A stretch of 64,000 nucleotides of DNA from Perilla frutescens (lineage: Eukaryota > Streptophyta > Magnoliopsida > Lamiales > Lamiaceae), in assembly GCA_026008535.1 (NCBI GenBank), contig BRKX01000004.1:31128501-31192500 (forward strand), given 5' to 3'. Below are positions 1 through 11,836 of this stretch, piece by piece. Numbering within the stretch: the first letter of the stretch is position 1; every line of letters begins with the position of its first letter. The position numbers were made by a program, and so were the translations under genes. The notes below the pieces were generated by a model that saw only the letters and a list, made by a program, of their open reading frames with translations, was not told the origin of the DNA and did no database searches.

Positions 1-690
1 ATTCATTAATCCCCCTCTCAGGACCGGGCTGTTACAAACCTAAAGAAGAATCATCAGCTCGTTGCTTCATCTTCTGCTTAGTAATCGAGGTGGTTAAATC
101 TATACTCATATAAAGTTTGAGCTAATAAGCTCTAGAAGCATGTTAGGACAAATAAGATATCTAAAAATATTTTGGTCTGCCTAATTGATCTCTGTGCAAA
201 GGAAGGAAGGAAAGAAAGTTATTATATGATAGTTGAGCTCTCAGGCATGTTAGAATTGTTTAAGTATGAGTTATGCTTAGCATGAGATTATGAAGATTGC
301 CTATTTGTTGCAATTAGAATTTATTTGTGATTACGATCTTGTATCCGAAAGGATGATATTTTGATAAGTTGATATAGTTGAGCATTACCTTCTAGGGTAG
401 TGATAAATTCCTTATAGGCCGAGATCATGCTGAATTAAAGGATTAGACCTTGACGTTTGCTCTAGGCTTGGTATTGCTAGCAAAGTTAAGAAATGAAGGA
501 TATATCTTTTGATTTAAGCAGGACTTGAGCTCAGGAATCATGATCTTTGATCATTAAGAGAGTCACTGCTGGGTTAATCCCTCACAAACTCATAAGGATA
601 TTTAAGGTAACCCCTCTTGTGTCCTAAGGCATGCTTAAGGGTGTAGTTGACATCAGGTTCGAGCTAGGATGGCCCAAAAGAAAAGAAAAA
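1..690 (+). mobile_element. Rearranged fragments of a Tekay-like gypsy LTR
   Basis: Bases 1-36 match the 3' end of the G-family LTR, ending in GGACCGGGCTGTTACA. With no primer-binding site between, bases about 50-690 then match the middle of the same LTR family. Shared landmarks are the block with GCTCGTTGCTTCATCTTC, the block around GAGCTAATAAGCTCTAGAAG, and the block GGTAACCCCTCTT near 608. The order end-then-middle cannot be an intact LTR, so this is either two fragments joined by rearrangement or one LTR inserted next to another. Divergence from the G LTRs is clearly greater than among the three G LTRs, so this is an older or different subfamily. Confidence 0.6.
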
Positions 691-1246
691 GGTGTAAGGT
701 CTCCTTAGACCTTAAAATCATTTATGAAAGCAGGTTATGATCATGGTTTGTGAGAAGCTCTGAATCTTGCATCTAGTGTCATCTCTGAAATCCAAGACAT
801 CTTCCCATACATCTGCCTAGCGTCCCAATCAGCTGGAGACTTTCATTCCAGTTGTGTTTGTAGGTTAGATAGTCAACTTTGAGAAGTCTAGGATTTAGAG
901 TGACTTGTTGTAATCTATCTATGTGTTTAGATAGATTTGTTTTGAGTGATTATTCGAGTGATTGAAGCTAGGATAGTCCTCTGTATGTTTTATGCAGTGT
1001 TGTCAAGGGAGTAAACCGAGATAACATCAGCATTATTTTTGTTTATCACTTATGTTAGTGAATTTCGCCTTGAGGTAATCACACACCGTAAGGAGTGTGA
1101 TTTAAAATTTATTTTGTGCAAAGTTCTGTTTATGTTTCCGCTGCATGTTGAAGGCAATGTGGTAATATTAGATTCAACATTTCATTAAACTTTGCAATTT
1201 ACATCCGTAATTCACATTGTTTCAGACAACAAATTCTATCACATTA
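691..1246. other. Unassigned sequence between LTR fragment and copia E
   Basis: No open frame worth calling. The part around 1021-1160 has the look of the downstream end of some LTR or leader, with a short inverted repeat CACACCGTAAGGAGTGTG near 1081. I could not match it to any other copy in the window. Confidence 0.3.
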
Positions 1247-2266
1247 TGTTGGGGTTTTTTTGAATTGTACCCCACAGGATCTATTTGGATGCCATTAATT
1301 CTAAGTTCATGTAAATCATAATTTTATGTGTGACATTAATTATCATATGTTGAATAAACATGCAAGTTTCAATTTCGAATCTATTGCAGCGGAAGAAAAT
1401 AAAATCTATCGAAACGGTACTTACAAACATTGTAGGGTTGCTCATGGGATTAAAGGTCTAATCTCGTTGTTGATGGAGAACACACAATCTTTTTTAATCA
1501 TCATGGTGTTCGAAATCTTCATAGCTCCATTCTTGATCTTCTGTTGTATTTCGGGACCTTGTTTAGATGCAGGATGAGCTGCAGACTACTAAACGGTTGT
1601 GGAAAACCTAGGGAATCAAGAGAGCATGTAAGAGGGCTGTATTGTAGTGTTAATTTCGTGCCCGCCTTCTAATTAATAGAGAGAGAGATGAAATTTAGCT
1701 CCCCATGCCCTAATGGTTTTGGCTTCTCCACTTGTTCCATTCCCTAGTCCACTTAGGTCATATTGGGCTACAATAGGGATCTAGAAGAATATTAAATTAG
1801 TCTACTAATTTATTTAATTTCTAATATCCATAACATGGATATAAATAAATAAATTAAGTATTATTTTTATTCCACTAAAGAAATAATACTAACTTATCAA
1901 TTTAATACATATTTGTGAATATGCTTTCTCCTTTAGCTTAGTCATTCCCCATGTTTAAGATATAATGCCCATTAATTAATTATGCAAGCTTCTGACAGCT
2001 ATAATTCATTAATATCTTGTTCCTCGAGTAGTACCGCAGAACTTCCGTATCATGTAAAGAATAAATTAATATTCTGCCTGCAAGGCTTCCCATGATCTAC
2101 GTGCTTCTTCAAGAGGACATCATCAACGTGACGTACCTGGACATGGTGACCATATACAATGCATGACCCATCATATACGTATATGTTACTACCTAAAATA
2201 TCAAGGTTATTGATCCTATCAAAGAATCTCACTCATTGATAAATCAAAGTAGTAGACATAACATAT

Positions 2267-4657
2267 TGTAGCGCCCCGGTCCCGGAAGACTGTGGAAATA
2301 GACGCCACGGGGGATGGAATTAAGAAGCAGGAAAGAAAAGGGGTAACCCGATTAGTGAAAATCTCAACAGAAGACTCAAAATAATCAAACATGCTTTATT
2401 ATAATATATACCTATTCACAACACCAAGATCAGAGTTCTTAGTGTTTAACAAAAGGATATTACAAGTGCGGAAACTTCATTATCAACAGAATACTTAACA
2501 AAAAGAGACAATGAGAAAATACATAAACAACAATAGCCCATTTCTCAGCATCGTCATCTCCACGTGCCAGCCTACTGACCTGAAAAATATTTGAAAATAT
2601 TTAGGCTGAGTACTAGTGCACTTAGTGGGTAAATTTTTACAACTCAAGTTATACAAATCATTTTGTTAAAGTAATCTATCTGTGTTCATGCAGGTAGTGA
2701 AGCTTAGGAGGTTTCAAAATTTAAAGCAACCTAAGTTCACCAAAATATTTTATCGTGAAGCGCTTAAGAGTGTAATCAGTCACTGCCCGCAACCCGTACT
2801 ACATCACCACGCGTAAAGTTGAGTATGGCCAAGTATACCCTATGAGTATAACCCATAAGTGTTTCATTTTAGTCTCACCGACAAGGAGTAGGGCAAGACA
2901 AATAATGCATGCATACTGTAGCTACTCACATTGACACATCGCTGGTTTATGAGACTCCGACAACATACAGTAGCACGTAAATATTTAACACATATAGTCA
3001 CATATGCAATTTTAACAAAGCAGAGCTTAATAGCTCGAAAGATACAATTTGCAAAAATATAATAGCCCACCTGAATAGTAGATAAGCTTTCAAATTCCGG
3101 ATTGATTTTGATCAAATTCCGCTACTCATTCTAGACCTATATCAACCGGTCTTTGATTAGTTTTGTTAAAAGCCCCTACTAAAACTCAACCTTTAAGCTC
3201 TTTTTTTTTTTTTACTTTAATTTATGTTTCTATAGTATAATTTGAATTTTATTATAAGCCATTAATTTGATTTTCCATGATCGCATCCATCCTTAAATTA
3301 ATAATTTACTCATAACATCAATAGATATATTACAATCATTAGCTGTTATTGCCAATTAATACACTTACTAACCATTTTAGATTTCAGATTACTGGAGCAC
3401 GACAAAACTTAAAAATAAAAATATTTTACAAAGCTTACTTGAAATTCATAAAAAAAAAAAAAAAAAAAAAAGTAATTTATACATATATGAAAGCCTATAT
3501 ATTAATTAAGTCCTCAAGGTCTTACAATGGTATTAGGATTATTAAACGGTGAACATATAAGTATTAAGGTCAACGGGGGGCTTGATTACAAGTTCTACAA
3601 CTCTACTATTAAATTCCAATTCCTATCAAGGGTATTAAATTTACTCTATCCTAGTTTCCAAATTATTTTCCAAAATGATTATGTAATTAGAACTTGTAAT
3701 GTATGATTCTAAGTACTTATATACATATACATACATACATACATCCATACATATATATAACATGATACTTATTCATTTCTAATAGTTCAATATGTATGAT
3801 TATAATATGTATATATGTATATATGTTCAAAAATTGTTGTACACATGAAATTCTTGATAAATGTATTTCTAGAAATAATCTTAAAGTTTACTAATTAGTT
3901 TTAGTAGACCTAACTGACAATTGATGCATTCTCTTTTTAGCTTAATTACCAAATTAAATTTCAAATATCTTAAATTTATACGCAAATTTAATCTTATACG
4001 AATACATCAACCACACATATTTAGTAATTTTTTTTTTGTAAATTTCCACATTAAATTCCAATCTACCATTTCAATACTATTATTGTGGAGAGAAATTTTA
4101 TTAACTTCATTGATGAGGATCACCTATAATTTTTTTTCACAATATTAAAATATATAAATTCATATGATAAATGTAAAATAAAGCATTATAATTGGAGATT
4201 ATCTAAAATATATAATTCTATATATTAAATTACTTATAAACGTACCTTGAAGAAGAAGCAATAGTTGTGGAAATTATTGCTAATATTTTTTTTTAAAACT
4301 GTTGAATTTACACGAGTGATGCATAGTAGAAAGGTACTATATGGGTTCCTACTATATATATATTTTTTTATACAAAATTTTGGTTGAAACAATTACTCAT
4401 CATCCTACTACTACCCCCCTCAATCCACATCACCCTACTAACCTAACCTTAACACACGTGTAAAAATTGGAGAAGCAATTGGTTAACAAATGAATATACT
4501 ATATCTAATTGATTATCAATATATATATATACATATTAAATATTATCATTCCCAACTTTAGCAATTGGAATATATATATACATATATATACGTTTTAGTG
4601 TACTTTATATATATATATATATATAAACAAATAATTGATATGAGCACACACACACGC

Positions 4658-4699
<42 letters not shown>

Positions 4700-5026
4700 T
4701 CATTCATTTTTTTTACATATGTATTTTGTCACAATAGTCTGTTACACTTAGTAAATAAATTTTAAATAATCAAACTAAATGCATATCTAGGGTTCTAAAT
4801 TAAATATAAGAATATTCTAAGGGTATTTCTAAAACACTCAATGGACACACATCACCTAAAAATGTGACCTATAAGGGTCCGTTTTCTTTCCTAGATTATC
4901 CTTATGGTTAGCATATGCTATATATATATATATTATTTTTTTTAATACCAAAAAGTTTTAGATATCTAACTATTTGATATATATATTCCTAATTAAATTT
5001 AAAAAATAAAATTTTGGGGTATTACA
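2267..5026 (-). mobile_element. Solo Ty3/gypsy LTR (S), minus strand
   Basis: On the minus strand the unit starts TGTAATACCCCAAAATTTT and ends GGGACCGGGGCGCTACA, the usual termini of plant Ty3/gypsy LTRs. It is flanked at once on both sides by CATAT (2262-2266 and 5027-5031). No primer site, purine tract or second LTR lies within it, so it is a solo LTR left by recombination between two LTRs. At 2760 bp it is long. It contains the LTR motif at 2604-2629 shared with G, F and D, a poly-A run near 3450 and a CA/TA microsatellite near 4645. Several short ORFs inside are chance products. Confidence 0.75.
4645..4699. repeat. (CA)n/(TA)n compound microsatellite
   Basis: A run of CA dinucleotides with one GCG interruption passes into TA dinucleotides. 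It lies inside solo LTR S. A similar (TA)n stretch lies just upstream at 4604-4624. Confidence 0.95.
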
Positions 5027-5452
5027 CATATATATGTCTGCCATTATATATGGGTTAAGAACCCGAACTCTATGGATCTTTATTCTCTCACTTAAGGTCA
5101 AAACATAGAATATTATCCTATCGTGATCCTCCTCAATACACTAACAAGTGTATCAGAATAATCATCTAGTCAAGATAAACTAACTATTAGATTATTCTAT
5201 AGTGTACAATGGTTGGTTCAGGACCATCTAAACTGCGAGCCTTTTAATACTTTGCAAGGAATCCGATGATATGATCTTTACCGTGTGTTCACCCACACCA
5301 TATCATCTACAATGCAAGTATATGGAAAAATGCATATAAATATTACAATAAATAAATGCACAAACAGTGACTGCAATTATTATTCAATCTATATCATCTT
5401 CATTGTTGTTTAATGTATATAAAGACAAGTTTTACAGTATACAAAACCAATA

Positions 5453-6722
5453 ATCTCCCACTTATACTCAAAGCATGTCTTTCAAGTATAAACAATACAT
5501 TGGCTAACTCTCCAACATAACATAAACTAAAAAATGGCCCCGAGTTTGCATCAACTCCCATTATCTCCACTTGACCATTGAAGGTCTGAGCTTGGAAGAC
5601 TCGTGAATGGGACATCCATTTTTATCTTCCAATGTAATCTTGACCACTGCCATATCTTCTTCCTTTATGTCTCGTATAAGGTAGTACTATAATTCTATGT
5701 GTTTAATTGCCCCATGGATTTTGGATTCCTTTTCGAATTTGCTACTGCACTGGAGTTATCACAGTGTGTCGTGATACTCCTAAGGCAAATCAGGAACTAC
5801 GCTCGAGTCCAACAAGAAGCTATGGAGACATGCAGTCTTTCATAGCCTCAGAGCCAGCTATATACTCGACTATCTTGGTGGAGCGAGCATGCATTTCTGC
5901 CTTACTCCTCTATGCCACGACTCCTCTTCCTAATTTAAACACATATGCCGAGGAAGATTTACTCTAATCCTTTTTATCGGCTTTGGAAAAACTAAGCCCA
6001 TATAACCCAAGGTAATTAGACTGTCCGAGTGGTAAAACGAGCATACTATCTAAAGTCCTCTTAAGAAAGGTTAAAATTGATATCTTTCCACTATGCCACT
6101 GCATAGTAGATATCGGTCTTTGCGCATAGCATACCATACGTGAGAATTCCTTTTGCTGAAGCATAAGGAATCTCATTTCCACTCATCTATCTCATTATGT
6201 GTTTGGGGAGCACATTTCGTTGAGTAGATATATTCCATTCTCGAAAGGTATAAAACCTTTCTTGGAATATGTATGTTGAATCTAGCTAGCACATTTTCGA
6301 TATATGTAACCTGGGAAGAGCACATCAGTCCAAATCCTTCATATCAAAATGTCTGGACAATCACACCCCTATGTTCGATAAATCCTTCTCATTGTTACCT
6401 AATAAGCAAGTTGTTATTTAACATATGGTACTAGGATAACCACCACGTTTCTATCACGCCTCTTGTACACACAGCCTTTATCCGATTTCTCCACGAATCC
6501 ATACGACTGGATAACTTCGTTAGATCGGATATTCCAAGATTTTGATGCTTACTTAAATCCACGAATGGACCTCTAGCTAGCACACTAAGTGTTATTGGCC
6601 TTTAGCAATGAATCCCTTTGTTTGTCGCATATAGATATTATCCTCAAGACTTCCGTTCAGAAAAACTGTCTTGACATATATTTGGCAAACAAATAAGTTA
6701 AAATGAGTAGCAATAGATAAGA
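5453..6722 (-). pseudogene. Copia E pol remnant (RT to C-terminus)
   Basis: Read on the minus strand from 6722 to about 5550, fragments in different frames correspond to the end of copia RT, RNase H and the C-terminal tail. Examples are a serine/lysine-rich stretch near 5970-6180 equivalent to the conserved 'MLCxxxDI' region of A and B, and a tail with QTFNGQVE near 5570, equivalent to KTFDGHVE in A and B. Frameshifts and stops are frequent, so nothing is translatable. The purine tract is complementary to ATCTCCCACTTATACTC at 5453-5469. The element is cut at 6722 by gypsy F, with TAAGA (6718-6722) as the presumed target copy. Confidence 0.7.
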
Positions 6723-7122
6723 TGTAACGCCCCAAAATCGAATTCGAGCCCAATCTTTTTATTTAGGGCCCAATTTTTATAGCAAGTCATTTTATATTAA
6801 AAATAGGCAAGTATGGGACTTCTGAGATCGTCTGTAAATATTTTTAATTTTAGCCGATTTATTATTAAACGGGAATGAATGAACATTAGACAATAATTCT
6901 TGTTGAAACCCGATTTTAGCCCAATTACTCGGTCCATTTAAGATTTATGTCGAGTCCATTTTATTTTAATTAAAGCCCATTTATTTTGAGCTCAAATTAA
7001 TTTTATATTGAGGCCCAAAATTTAAGCCCATGACATCCTCATTTTTTTTCCCAAGCCCAATAGATATAATTTATATATATGTGTGTGTGTATTATTTTTT
7101 CCCATCCCCAATTAATATACGG

Positions 7123-7257
7123 TAGAGAGAGAGAGACTTGGGGGCTAAGTTCAGAAAGAAGAGAGAGAGGGAGGGATTGAAAGTGAGAGAAGAGAGAGGG
7201 GGAAAATAAGAAAGAAAGAAGAAGAGAGATCGGCAATGGGGAGGGGAAAGAGAGGGA
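7123..7257 (+). repeat. GA-rich purine tract in LTR F
   Basis: The plus strand is nearly pure purine for about 130 bases, with several GAGAGA runs, preceded by (GT)6 at about 7080-7091. It is followed by a GC-richer stretch with CAGCAG repeats (7308-7360). Open frames across it on both strands come from low complexity. Such tracts are common in transcribed leaders, but no promoter could be fixed here. Confidence 0.7.
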
Positions 7258-9147
7258 GGCTTCCATCCAAGAGGTTGCCAGACCACCACCAGCGTGACGT
7301 CGGAGTAGCAGCAGGTTGCCAGAGGGCCGGCGAGCAGCTGCAGCAGCAGCCACGAAGCTCTCATCATCTGCTGCCTTCATCATCATCGTATGGGTCCATT
7401 TCTTATCCTTTTCATTTGATTTTCGGATATGTCGTACATTGATATGTGTTCTACATTTCGTCTTTTGATGTCGTTGTTATCCGGAGGTCGGAAATTGGCC
7501 TAATCACTGGAAATCAGAATCTGTTCCATTTTCCGAACAATTTTGTTGCTTCCATTTAATTTGACTTTTTAGCACTTTTATTGTCAAAATATGGGAATGC
7601 GTATTTGACGAACATTTTTAGATATATGTCTTAGAGTTCTATTGAACTTGCAATTACTTGATTTGGAGTTTTGGTTGAGGAGATATGGTCAATGTACTGA
7701 AACTGGTACAAGAGGAGAAAACAGGGAAAATGTTTTTAAGTGTGTGAGTTGGGTTTTGAAATATCTATGTCGATTTTTAGTCGATTTTAAGAATATTGAC
7801 ATTGTATAATCATAATTTGTATGATCTTGAATTAATGTTATGTCAAGTCTAAATTTTAATAAATTGGTGTTTAATCAAAGTGTTTGTGATCGACTAAGCA
7901 TGAATGTTTTGAATTCAAAGTGATTTGTAATTTTTTGAAATAGACTCTTTAAATGTGAATTTGAGATTTTCCAGTAGACTTCATATATTTCTCATCAATG
8001 TTGAGGTGATAATGATATGTAAAAGGGCTTAAGTTTGATTTTGGAAGGATTTTGAAAATGATTTGTGTTTAACCGTGAATATGTGTATTCAAATCACATT
8101 TTGTTTTTAGTCTCCAATTAGTTATTTTTTCAAGATGTACCTTGGTGATATTGGTGGATTGCATGTTTATATGATTAAGATGATTCATGGGTTTATAAAG
8201 GAATTTTTTATTATGATTTATGAATGAATTACCGAAGCCTTGGTGTTATATATATTTTTTTAAAATGGTGGATCATTAATGGTGTTTTAATGTTTTGAAA
8301 TGTGTTTGGGCTGTTTTAGAATTTAAATAAAATAGACGGGTTTCCTTTTTAGAATTTATATAAGTTTGAACCAAATTGCAAAAATTTAAGATAAGGTTTT
8401 TATTTTTCCCAAATAATTCGAAAAGGAGGTTGTTACTAATCGACTTTAATCCGATCATTGGATCCAAAAATAAATTGTATAGTTAAATTCCCTTTATGTA
8501 TCAAATCGAGTAGAAGTTTCTAAAGTCAACTTTTCCGTGTTGATGTTGCAGCCAAGCAAAGGGGTAGATCCCTTTATGTTTTGGGCTCTAGAATTTCAAT
8601 AGGGTTAATGAGTCATTAATTGACTTTGTTTAGGACGAGTTGAGCTTGAAGAATCAGATGAATAAACCTTAAGTCGAGGCTCTACTCCGGGATTGTAAAT
8701 AAGGTGGGTAATTCTATACTCTTCTATGTGCAAATGGAATGTTGATCTATGGAATCATCTACATAATGATTTTTGGATATGAATTGATATTACGATATGA
8801 AATCATTATCTCGATATATGATACCATACGAGATAGATGTAGTAACCCTTATAAGCAATTATGCTATGCTATTAATTGATGGAGGAATGAGACCTAGACG
8901 ATGCATTCTAGGTTGTAACCTATATTAGTAGACTATAAGTTAAGATTAATGTTCGATTGTCTAGCATTCTCATCTATTGTATTAATTTAGAAAACCGGGC
9001 ACTTGACCCTTCCTTATACTATGACCTATGATCAACACTCTAGCGTGCTATTACGATATGATCTTACAATAAATCTTATCCGAGATGATAAGCATAGATT
9101 GAACACAGTATGATCAAAGTTTTAGCTACTATAGTTATAAGGTGGGT

Positions 9148-9452
9148 GATATCTATCCAACATGTGACTTATGTTTCAAAATCGTGTTATGCTTATGATG
9201 AAATATGTTTATGATATGACATGCCTCAAAATACTTTTATGCTCAATGATATCTATCCAACACGTGTCTTATGTTTCAAAAACGTGTTATATATATGATA
9301 GCATATGTTTATGTTTAAGCATGCTTCAGATTATTTTTATGGCTAAATGATTTCTAATTAACACGAGGCTTTATGTTTCAAAATCATGTTACGTTTATGA
9401 TAAAATATATTTATGTTAAAGCATGCTTCAAAGATGAAATATTCTTTTTATG
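9148..9452 (+). repeat. Tandem repeat, about 101 bp x 3, in LTR F
   Basis: Copies start at 9148, 9248 and 9349. Each opens with GAT(A/T)TCTA followed by AACACG-like and TTATGTTTCAAAA blocks and ends with a CATGC(C/T)TCA block. The second and third copies are more diverged from the first than the 41-bp units just downstream are from each other. Confidence 0.8.
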
Positions 9453-9487
9453 GTTCATCGGAAGGTATTAAGCTCTGTGGTTCCCAG

Positions 9488-9712
9488 TATGATATAGCAC
9501 TACAGTGCAGTATGAGCACTTGTTGAAGTATGATATAGCACTTCAGTGCAGTATGAGCACTTGGTGCGGTATGATATAGCACTACGGTGCAGTATGAGCA
9601 CTTGGTGCGGTATGATATAACACTTCGGTGTAGTATGAGCACTTAGTGCGGTATGATATAGCACTTTGGTGCAGTATGAGCACTTCAGTGCGGTATGACC
9701 CAATGGTGCAAT
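9488..9712 (+). repeat. Tandem repeat, 41 bp x about 5.5, in LTR F
   Basis: Units start at 9488, 9529, 9570, 9611 and 9652, with a partial one at 9693. Each unit has two half-units, one with TATGATATAGCACT and one with TATGAGCACTT. The first half carries the short palindrome GCACTxxxGTGC. There are no unique spacers. The spacing is exact while bases vary, so the array evolved by unit duplication and point mutation. Confidence 0.9.
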
Positions 9713-9953
9713 TTATATGATAGGGAACCATATTGACTTAATCTTCCATATGTTAATGATCTGATACTTTTTATGGGCATTATAGTCAATATGTTTAATA
9801 TGCAAACTATTTATTGAATGATCAAGTATATTTCAGAAATTTAAAATCCCACTGAGTGTTTTCTGGCACTCAGCCCATCTATTTTTTATAATATTTTCCG
9901 ATATTTGATGACGACTGACGGCTGACGTGGACTAATGGAGAATTCTTATTCAT

Positions 9954-11168
9954 TGATACGACCCGGACAAATAATCTAGGACGAATCTAGAGACGTAGCG
10001 GAAGACTTATGGATACGAAACACGTCAACTAATTGAAGGGTTCCAATCCGACTTGATAAACAAACAAAAAGATGAAATCTAGACAACTAAAATACCTAGG
10101 AAAATGACACGAATTATGTAACACAAAACAAAGGAATAGAGGGCTATATAGGGACGAGATTATGACTGTAATTTGGTGTATGGAACGTGTGTTTGATGGT
10201 GAAGAAAGGCTTGGGTAGATAAGATATGTTAGAGATGAATCGAACTTACGTGTAGATAAAACGGGTAGAACTCGAACTTGTTTTGTGGAAGAGACTCGAT
10301 CGATTGGTGGCTGGACAGATACAGATGTGGATGGCTTGATGGGAGTCGTTGTTTGGTGTAGATAGATGATGATTCGTTGATGTGAATCAAAACCCGATAG
10401 CCTCCTTGAATCTCGAACGTACCCAAGGATGAAATCTCCAAGTTGATCTTCGAATAGCGAGTCTCCGACAATCCCTTTGATAAAACCTAGAATTGCTAGT
10501 TCTAAGAGTATGAATTTTGAATCAAACTCACAAAGATTTAACGGGGTTGATACGATATTGAAAGCAAAGCTTAATTGATCAAATATAGTCTAAAGTAACA
10601 ATGTGACATGGTTCCCCTATTTATAGGACTATGGGGAACAAAAAAAAACATAAAAAAGGCTCAAAAATTGATCCAAAAGGGATCTCTAACTATACTAGGA
10701 AGTTCCCTAAACTAGAATTCTATTCAAGGTAGGAAATTGCCTTAAATACAATTCTAGTCAAACCTATTTAATTAATGAACGAAAATTACATCAAAATTAT
10801 ATAAAAATCTGAACTAAACTATTGTCTAACATAATTAAATAAATACTATAGTCTAAATAAAATTCAATAAGGCCGGAACTACTCGCTATGGGCATACCGA
10901 CCGAAACTAGTCAGTTTGGGCATACTGACGGGTTCATGCACTTCAACTCTTCATCTTCATGTATTATTCTTCAAACTTTGATCTCCAATCTTTGATTGTT
11001 AACAAGGTAACAATCTTGGGGCTGCATTTAACTTCTTCTAATTCTTCAAACTTCTTGTGAATAATTGCTTGGAAATTACCTTGCAATTTCTTGGCTCGAA
11101 ATCGTGTAATTGAACCTCTAAATGGCAGCTTCGGATTTAGTTCATCAAGCCCTTGCATGGCTTCATCA
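9954..11168 (-). repeat. 3' LTR of element T
   Basis: It matches 13370-14605 over its whole length. The main difference is a 23-bp segment absent here at about 10473: the other LTR has the segment bounded by CCCT on both sides, as expected for a microhomology deletion in this copy. A minus-strand TATA box lies at 10618-10625. The 80-aa frame at 10964-11206 runs from the internal region into the LTR and is not convincing as a gene. Confidence 0.9.
10611..10639 (-). promoter_or_regulatory. TATA box within inverted repeat, T 3' LTR
   Basis: TATTTATA on the plus strand (10618-10625) reads TATAAATA on the coding strand. It is bounded by GTTCCCC (10611-10617) and GGGGAAC (10633-10639), a perfect 7-bp inverted repeat. 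The 5' LTR has the same box at 14056-14063 with one mismatch in the repeat (GTGGAAC). Confidence 0.55.
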
Positions 11169-11182
11169 TTCCCCTCCTCTTG
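11169..11182 (-). promoter_or_regulatory. Polypurine tract of element T
   Basis: On the minus strand CAAGAGGAGGGGAA abuts the 3' LTR start TGATGAAG. This is the plus-strand priming site for reverse transcription. The block just upstream, with GGACGAATTCTTTTC, is typical of plant gypsy elements. Confidence 0.85.
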
Positions 11183-11335
11183 AAAAGAATTCGTCCTCGA
11201 ATTCAAGTCTCAGGGATCAAAGACGAACAAGAACTGACCATCAAACTCTTTTTGCACAAACTGCATAAAACACATCTTCATGAACATGAACGAGAACATT
11301 GCACTTGTGTTAATCATCCTAAACTCTAGCATAGA

Positions 11336-11830
11336 TTACCTCAGCATGGTATTCACGATCACGTCTGGTGGTACATCAACTTCAAATGAAATTTCTTCGA
11401 CAACCTGTAAAATAAAGACATCACAAGAAAATGGTTGATAAAAAATGTTAGAATTCGGCAGCTTCTCTAAGCTCACTGGTTCGAACTTCTTGTGATCTTT
11501 AACCATTGCTTCATTGATGTCATTCTCCTTTTTATAACAAGGTTGTATCTCCAACAACTCTTCAACTTCTTCAACTGCAGTAATGATCTCCATTTCTTCT
11601 TCTTCTTCTTCACTCAAAGGTTGATCAGACTCTTCTAGATCAAGCTCTTCAACAACCTTCTCTTCTTCTTCAACATTCTCACAAGTTGCAACATCGATTA
11701 GTTCTTCAATAGATGCATCAACTGAAATTGTTACCTCTAAAGTAGAATCTTCTTTGATGGCAACGATCTCAGATGGTAACTCAACGTGGATCTCTTCTTG
11801 AATGTCGTGAGCTTGGTTTGGCACATCCAT
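11336..11830 (-). CDS. Acidic ORF of element T, in frame after gag UAG
   Basis: A 164-residue frame rich in Glu, Val and Ile, with Glu runs around residues 50-95 and no motif I recognise. It lies in the same frame as the gag ORF. The gag ORF ends in TAG at 11837-11839, and two codons later comes the ATG of this frame, so the two could be one protein broken by a single nonsense mutation or joined by stop-codon readthrough. It lacks a protease active site (no D-T/S-G), zinc knuckle and RT motifs. An acidic tail after a gag domain could act in particle assembly, but that is speculation. Whether it is separately translated is unknown. Confidence 0.5.
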   Translation of the reverse strand: MDVPNQAHDIQEEIHVELPSEIVAIKEDSTLEVTISVDASIEELIDVATCENVEEEEKVVEELDLEESDQPLSEEEEEEMEIITAVEEVEELLEIQPCYKKENDINEAMVKDHKKFEPVSLEKLPNSNIFYQPFSCDVFILQVVEEISFEVDVPPDVIVNTMLR

Positions 11831-11836
11831 GACCGG

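Larger units (their letters stand above)
1247..5452 (-). repeat. 3' LTR of copia E, split by solo LTR S
   Basis: The left terminus is TGTTGGGG (the complement of an LTR end in CCCCAACA). The right terminus is CCAATA followed by the purine-tract complement ATCTCCCACTTATACTC. The same order of blocks is seen in copia C at 14972-16421. The LTR segments are 1247-2266 and 5032-5452. The core promoter that is clear in copia A and B is not recognisable here, which fits an old copy. Confidence 0.8.
1247..6722 (-). mobile_element. Decayed Ty1/copia element E (3' LTR plus 3' end of pol)
   Basis: Read on the minus strand, the right-hand part carries degenerate RT/RNase H and the end of pol, then a purine-rich tract, then an LTR running from 5452 down to 1247 (TGTTGG... 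on the plus strand at 1247). The LTR is interrupted by solo LTR S. After removing S and one CATAT copy, the LTR is about 1441 bp, the same size as the copia C LTR, its closest relative here. The upstream two thirds of the element and its 5' LTR are missing from the window: gypsy F begins at 6723 within pol, and the continuation of E is not seen on its far side. Confidence 0.8.

Noticed and set aside
4565..4765. 66-codon ORF over the CA/TA repeat
   Set aside because: Encodes simple His/Thr and Tyr/Ile repeats from microsatellite DNA.
7039..7442. Overlapping ORFs across the GA-rich tract
   Set aside because: Low-complexity Ser/Leu/Pro frames open on both strands; no start context or domain.
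9488..9712. Regular repeats that could suggest a CRISPR array
   Set aside because: The 41-bp units are directly adjacent with no unique spacers, and lie in a plant LTR.
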